Shown in pieces: positions 14,063-16,958 of a stretch of 16,958 bases of DNA. The notes below the pieces were generated by a model. That model saw only the letters and a program-made list of their open reading frames with translations. It was not told the origin of the DNA and ran no database searches. A program made the position numbers and the translations under genes. The stretch is from assembly GCA_946480525.1 (NCBI GenBank), contig CAMLLA010000035.1, positions 1 to 16,958 on the forward strand. The letters run 5' to 3'. The first letter of the stretch is position 1; each line of letters starts with the position of its first letter. Origin of the DNA: an uncultured Asticcacaulis sp. Lineage in GTDB: Bacteria; Pseudomonadota; Alphaproteobacteria; Caulobacterales; Caulobacteraceae.

Positions 14063-16921
14063 ATGAAAAAGAAACTGTTATTCACCACCATGCTTGCCAT
14101 GGGTATGGGTGGCGCTCTGTCAGCCTGGGCCCAGGCCCCGGCTGATGCCGCGCCTGCGGGAGAGGACGGCGAGGTCGTGATCGTCCAGGGTTTCCGCGGT
14201 TCGCTGCAGCGCTCCCTGAACCTCAAGAAGGACGCCATTGCGGTTCGGGATTCGATCGTCGCCGAGGACATCGGCAAATTTCCGGAGGCCAACGTCGCCG
14301 AAGCGTTGCAACGCATCCCCGGCGTCTTCATGTCGCGCGACGGCGCATCGAACGAAGGCCAGCGCATCTCCATCCGTGGTTTGGGCTCGGAATTCAACGT
14401 GACGACCCTGAATGGCGCGCCGGTGCGCACCACCTCCTCGACCAATGTCGGCGGGTCGTCGCGCGACTTCAACTATGACGTCTTCGCGTCCGAGCTGTTC
14501 GGCCGCGTCGACTTCTACAAGACGCCGCTGGCTGAACTCGAGGAAGGCGGTATCGGTGGCGTCGTCGATCTGCAGACCCCGCGCCCGTTTGATGGCGGCG
14601 GCCGTCAGGTCATCCGCTACAACGTCGTTGCCTCCTATAATACGGCGTCGAAGCACGTCGATCCGAACGTGTTTGGCCTGTTTTCCAAGACATGGGGTGA
14701 CTGGGGCTTCCTGATCGGCGCGGCGCATTCGACCAGCGTCAATATGAAGTCGGGCTTCGAGGCGACCGGTGGCTATAACAGCAGCTATCTCGCCAACCAT
14801 CCGACGGCCATTCCGAATACATCACCACCGCGTACCGGAACCGGCCCTTTCGTATATGAACTGGACTGGACCGACCCGCGCGCCGCCGCCATGCTGGGCA
14901 ATCGGACAGCGATCGACAACGCCTATCTGTCGCGCTTCTACCGCTATTACGGCGCGGAAAACACCCGCACCCGCGACGGCCTGGTATCGTCCATCCAGTT
15001 CAAGCGCGACCGCTTTGACGTCAGTCTCGACATGCTGGCCTCACGCCTGACCGACTCGCGCGACGAATTCACCTTCGGCATGCCGATCCGCAACTCGCGC
15101 ACCACCAACCGGACAGCACAGCCGGGCGCGTCGGGACACAACGGCTTTGTGCCGATCGACGTGCGCATCATCGACGGCAATGTGCTTGAGGGCACTTTCG
15201 GCAACACCTCGTATCTTGGCGAAAGCTATTATTACGACGCCCACACCAACTATGCCTACGTCTCGCTGAACGGCAAGTTCGAGGTCAGCGACACCCTGCG
15301 CCTGACCGGCCAGATCGCCAGCTCCGAGAGCGCGGCCTTCTACGACAACAAGCGCATCGTCTCGAACCTCTACGGCGTCACGACGACGATCGACTGGGGT
15401 GACGACCGCGTCTATCCCGGCCTGAGCGCGCCTGGCGTCGATTTCACCGATCCCGCCCGCTATCAGGACTTTTCGACGGCGCTCGACTGGAACCGCGAAG
15501 TCGACCGCGAGTGGAGCGGGCGCCTGGTCGCCGACTGGGACTATAAGCTTCCGGCCGACTGGACCGGCCACCTCAAGGCAGGTGTGGTCTATGTCAGCTC
15601 GAACAAGCAGAAGGTCAAGCGCAACGGCACCTCGATCGCTTCGGCAAAACTTACGGCTATCGGGCCTAACGGCCTGCGCGCGTCGATGCTGCGCTATGTG
15701 CCGCTCGACAACCTGGTGATCGGCGACGACTATCCGCAAGCCTGGGCGACCTTCTCGCGCGGCTATGTCGAAAGCGTGCTCGATCCGCTGGGCGCGGCGC
15801 TGTCGTCACCCATGGATTTGTCGACCAGCTTCGAAGCTGAGGAGGCCGTGACCTCGCTCTTTGTCCAGTCCGACTTCAGGGGCCAGGTGCTGGATCGTGA
15901 ACTGCGCATCAATGCCGGTGTGCGCTATTCGCAGACCGATACGACGATCGACAACTACAAGAAGACCGGGTCGGGTGGCAGTTATCAGCCGAACCAGGAG
16001 ACGTCGTCCTACGACAATATCCTGCCGTCGGTCAGCTTCGCCTACGACCTCTCCGATGACCTGATCTGGCGCGGGTCGTGGGGCAAGACGATCACCCGGG
16101 CCTCCCTGTCGCTCATCGCGGCCCAGACCGTTATCCCGAACATCTACAACACCTATGCGACCTCGGGGAATCCGGACCTGAAGCCCCAGATTTCGACCAA
16201 CTGGGATACCGGGCTGGAATACTATTTCGGTCGCGGCGGCCTGCTCAGCGCCGGCTTCTTCAAGAAGAAGCTGGTCGACACGACGCAGTCGAAGGAAACC
16301 CAGGTCCCGTTCTCGAGCCTTGGCCTGCCGAACACGTCGCTTGCCAACATCTTCTACGACGCCAACGGCAATGTCGATCCGAACCTGCAGATCACGCTGG
16401 CCACCTATTACAACCTTGGCACCATCGAGCTTGACGGCTATGAGCTGGCTTACCAGCAGAGCTTCAACTTCCTGCCGGCGCCATGGGATGGTCTGGGCGC
16501 CCTAGCCAGCTACACCCGCGTCAATTCGTCGGGCGTCGACTATCCGGCGATGGATGGCCGCATGCTCAACGTCAATACGATCCCGGAATATTCGTACAGC
16601 CTGACCGGCTATTACGAAAAGGGACCGCTGGGCGTCCGGCTGACCTACAACTTCAAGGACCGCAGCATCGTCTCCACCTCACAGGACGGTTCCGACCTGC
16701 AACGCTGGCGCTCAGGCGTCGGCTATCTGGACGGCAATATCAGCTATAAGCTGAACGACTATGTCGAGCTGCGCCTGGACGCCCTGAACCTGGCGGATAC
16801 GCTGGGCTTCGAATATTACGAGGATGTATCGGGCCGTTATGGCGACGGCAAGGATACCCGCCTCGACTATGCCAAGTACGACGGCCGGACCATAAAGGTC
16901 GGTGTGCGCGGCCGGTTCTGA
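14063..16921 (+). CDS. TonB-dependent receptor, Xanthomonas/Caulobacter type (carbohydrate uptake)
   Basis: This 952-residue outer-membrane transporter has a Sec signal peptide (MKKKLLFTTM...SAWAQ, cut near residue 24). A TonB-box-like stretch EVVIVQGFRGSLQ follows at 37-49, then a plug domain (about 55-180) with KFPEANVAEALQRIPGV, RISIRGLGSEFN and GGIGGVVDLQTPRPF. The rest is a 22-stranded barrel by family, ending in the expected terminal Phe (VGVRGRF). The plug wording and size match TIGR01782, a class expanded in Caulobacter and Xanthomonas for plant glycan import. GGAGG is 4 bases before ATG 14063. With GH105, GH106, GH127 and GH2 enzymes around it, the likely cargo is rhamnogalacturonan-derived oligosaccharide, but ligand identity cannot be read from the sequence. 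Confidence 0.95.
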   Translation: MKKKLLFTTMLAMGMGGALSAWAQAPADAAPAGEDGEVVIVQGFRGSLQRSLNLKKDAIAVRDSIVAEDIGKFPEANVAEALQRIPGVFMSRDGASNEGQRISIRGLGSEFNVTTLNGAPVRTTSSTNVGGSSRDFNYDVFASELFGRVDFYKTPLAELEEGGIGGVVDLQTPRPFDGGGRQVIRYNVVASYNTASKHVDPNVFGLFSKTWGDWGFLIGAAHSTSVNMKSGFEATGGYNSSYLANHPTAIPNTSPPRTGTGPFVYELDWTDPRAAAMLGNRTAIDNAYLSRFYRYYGAENTRTRDGLVSSIQFKRDRFDVSLDMLASRLTDSRDEFTFGMPIRNSRTTNRTAQPGASGHNGFVPIDVRIIDGNVLEGTFGNTSYLGESYYYDAHTNYAYVSLNGKFEVSDTLRLTGQIASSESAAFYDNKRIVSNLYGVTTTIDWGDDRVYPGLSAPGVDFTDPARYQDFSTALDWNREVDREWSGRLVADWDYKLPADWTGHLKAGVVYVSSNKQKVKRNGTSIASAKLTAIGPNGLRASMLRYVPLDNLVIGDDYPQAWATFSRGYVESVLDPLGAALSSPMDLSTSFEAEEAVTSLFVQSDFRGQVLDRELRINAGVRYSQTDTTIDNYKKTGSGGSYQPNQETSSYDNILPSVSFAYDLSDDLIWRGSWGKTITRASLSLIAAQTVIPNIYNTYATSGNPDLKPQISTNWDTGLEYYFGRGGLLSAGFFKKKLVDTTQSKETQVPFSSLGLPNTSLANIFYDANGNVDPNLQITLATYYNLGTIELDGYELAYQQSFNFLPAPWDGLGALASYTRVNSSGVDYPAMDGRMLNVNTIPEYSYSLTGYYEKGPLGVRLTYNFKDRSIVSTSQDGSDLQRWRSGVGYLDGNISYKLNDYVELRLDALNLADTLGFEYYEDVSGRYGDGKDTRLDYAKYDGRTIKVGVRGRF

Positions 16922-16929
16922 TCAGTGTT

Positions 16930-16958
16930 GTCCGGAAGGTTCCCTGCGCCTTCCGGAC
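16930..16958 (+). terminator. Strong hairpin after the receptor gene, probable intrinsic terminator
   Basis: GTCCGGAAGG (16930-16939) and CCTTCCGGAC (16949-16958) form a perfect 10-bp stem with a 9-base loop, 9 bases after the stop codon. The window ends exactly at the stem, so the T-tract that would confirm a terminator is not visible. Confidence 0.7.

Overview
The window reads as chromosomal DNA of an alphaproteobacterium, most likely Caulobacteraceae and perhaps Asticcacaulis. The evidence is a GC-rich coding style with moderately AT-rich gaps, a TonB-dependent receptor of the Xanthomonas/Caulobacter kind, several secreted carbohydrate-active enzymes (two with twin-arginine signals), and a REP-like palindrome of the CCTTCCCC type. 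The genus is an inference; nothing in the window proves it. Most genes look like a carbohydrate utilisation locus aimed at rhamnogalacturonan/pectin side chains and backbone.

Layout: (1) 3-1072, + strand: the end of a probable GH127 (DUF1680) beta-L-arabinofuranosidase, overlapping by 4 bases a small secreted glycine-rich protein that resembles phage Gp38-type polyglycine adhesin tips. (2) 1186-2142, +: class I fructose-1,6-bisphosphatase. (3) 2162-2299: a 138-bp nested inverted repeat between converging genes. (4) 2312-5290, -: a large secreted GH2 enzyme with a C-terminal discoidin-like domain. (5) 5558-6970, +, divergent from the GH2: a polytopic Wzy-like oligosaccharide repeat-unit polymerase. 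(6) 7059-9728, +: Tat-exported GH106 alpha-L-rhamnosidase. (7) 10092-13477, +: a likely operon of kduI, a GH105 unsaturated rhamnogalacturonyl/galacturonyl hydrolase and a Tat-exported DUF2264 protein. (8) 14063-16921, +: a TonB-dependent receptor with its own promoter region, closed by a strong hairpin at the window end.

How it could work together (inference): the receptor imports pectic oligosaccharides across the outer membrane. GH127, GH2 and GH106 remove arabinose, galactose or uronic acid, and rhamnose residues in the periplasm. GH105 removes the unsaturated uronic acid left by a lyase encoded elsewhere. The freed unsaturated uronate rearranges to 5-keto-4-deoxyuronate and is isomerised by cytoplasmic KduI. 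Fructose-1,6-bisphosphatase would serve gluconeogenesis on such substrates. No lyase, inner-membrane transporter, KduD, KDG kinase/aldolase, rhamnose pathway or regulator lies in the window. The least explained parts are the Gp38-like protein, the DUF2264 protein, the GH2 with an altered acid/base position, and the Wzy-like gene among catabolic genes.
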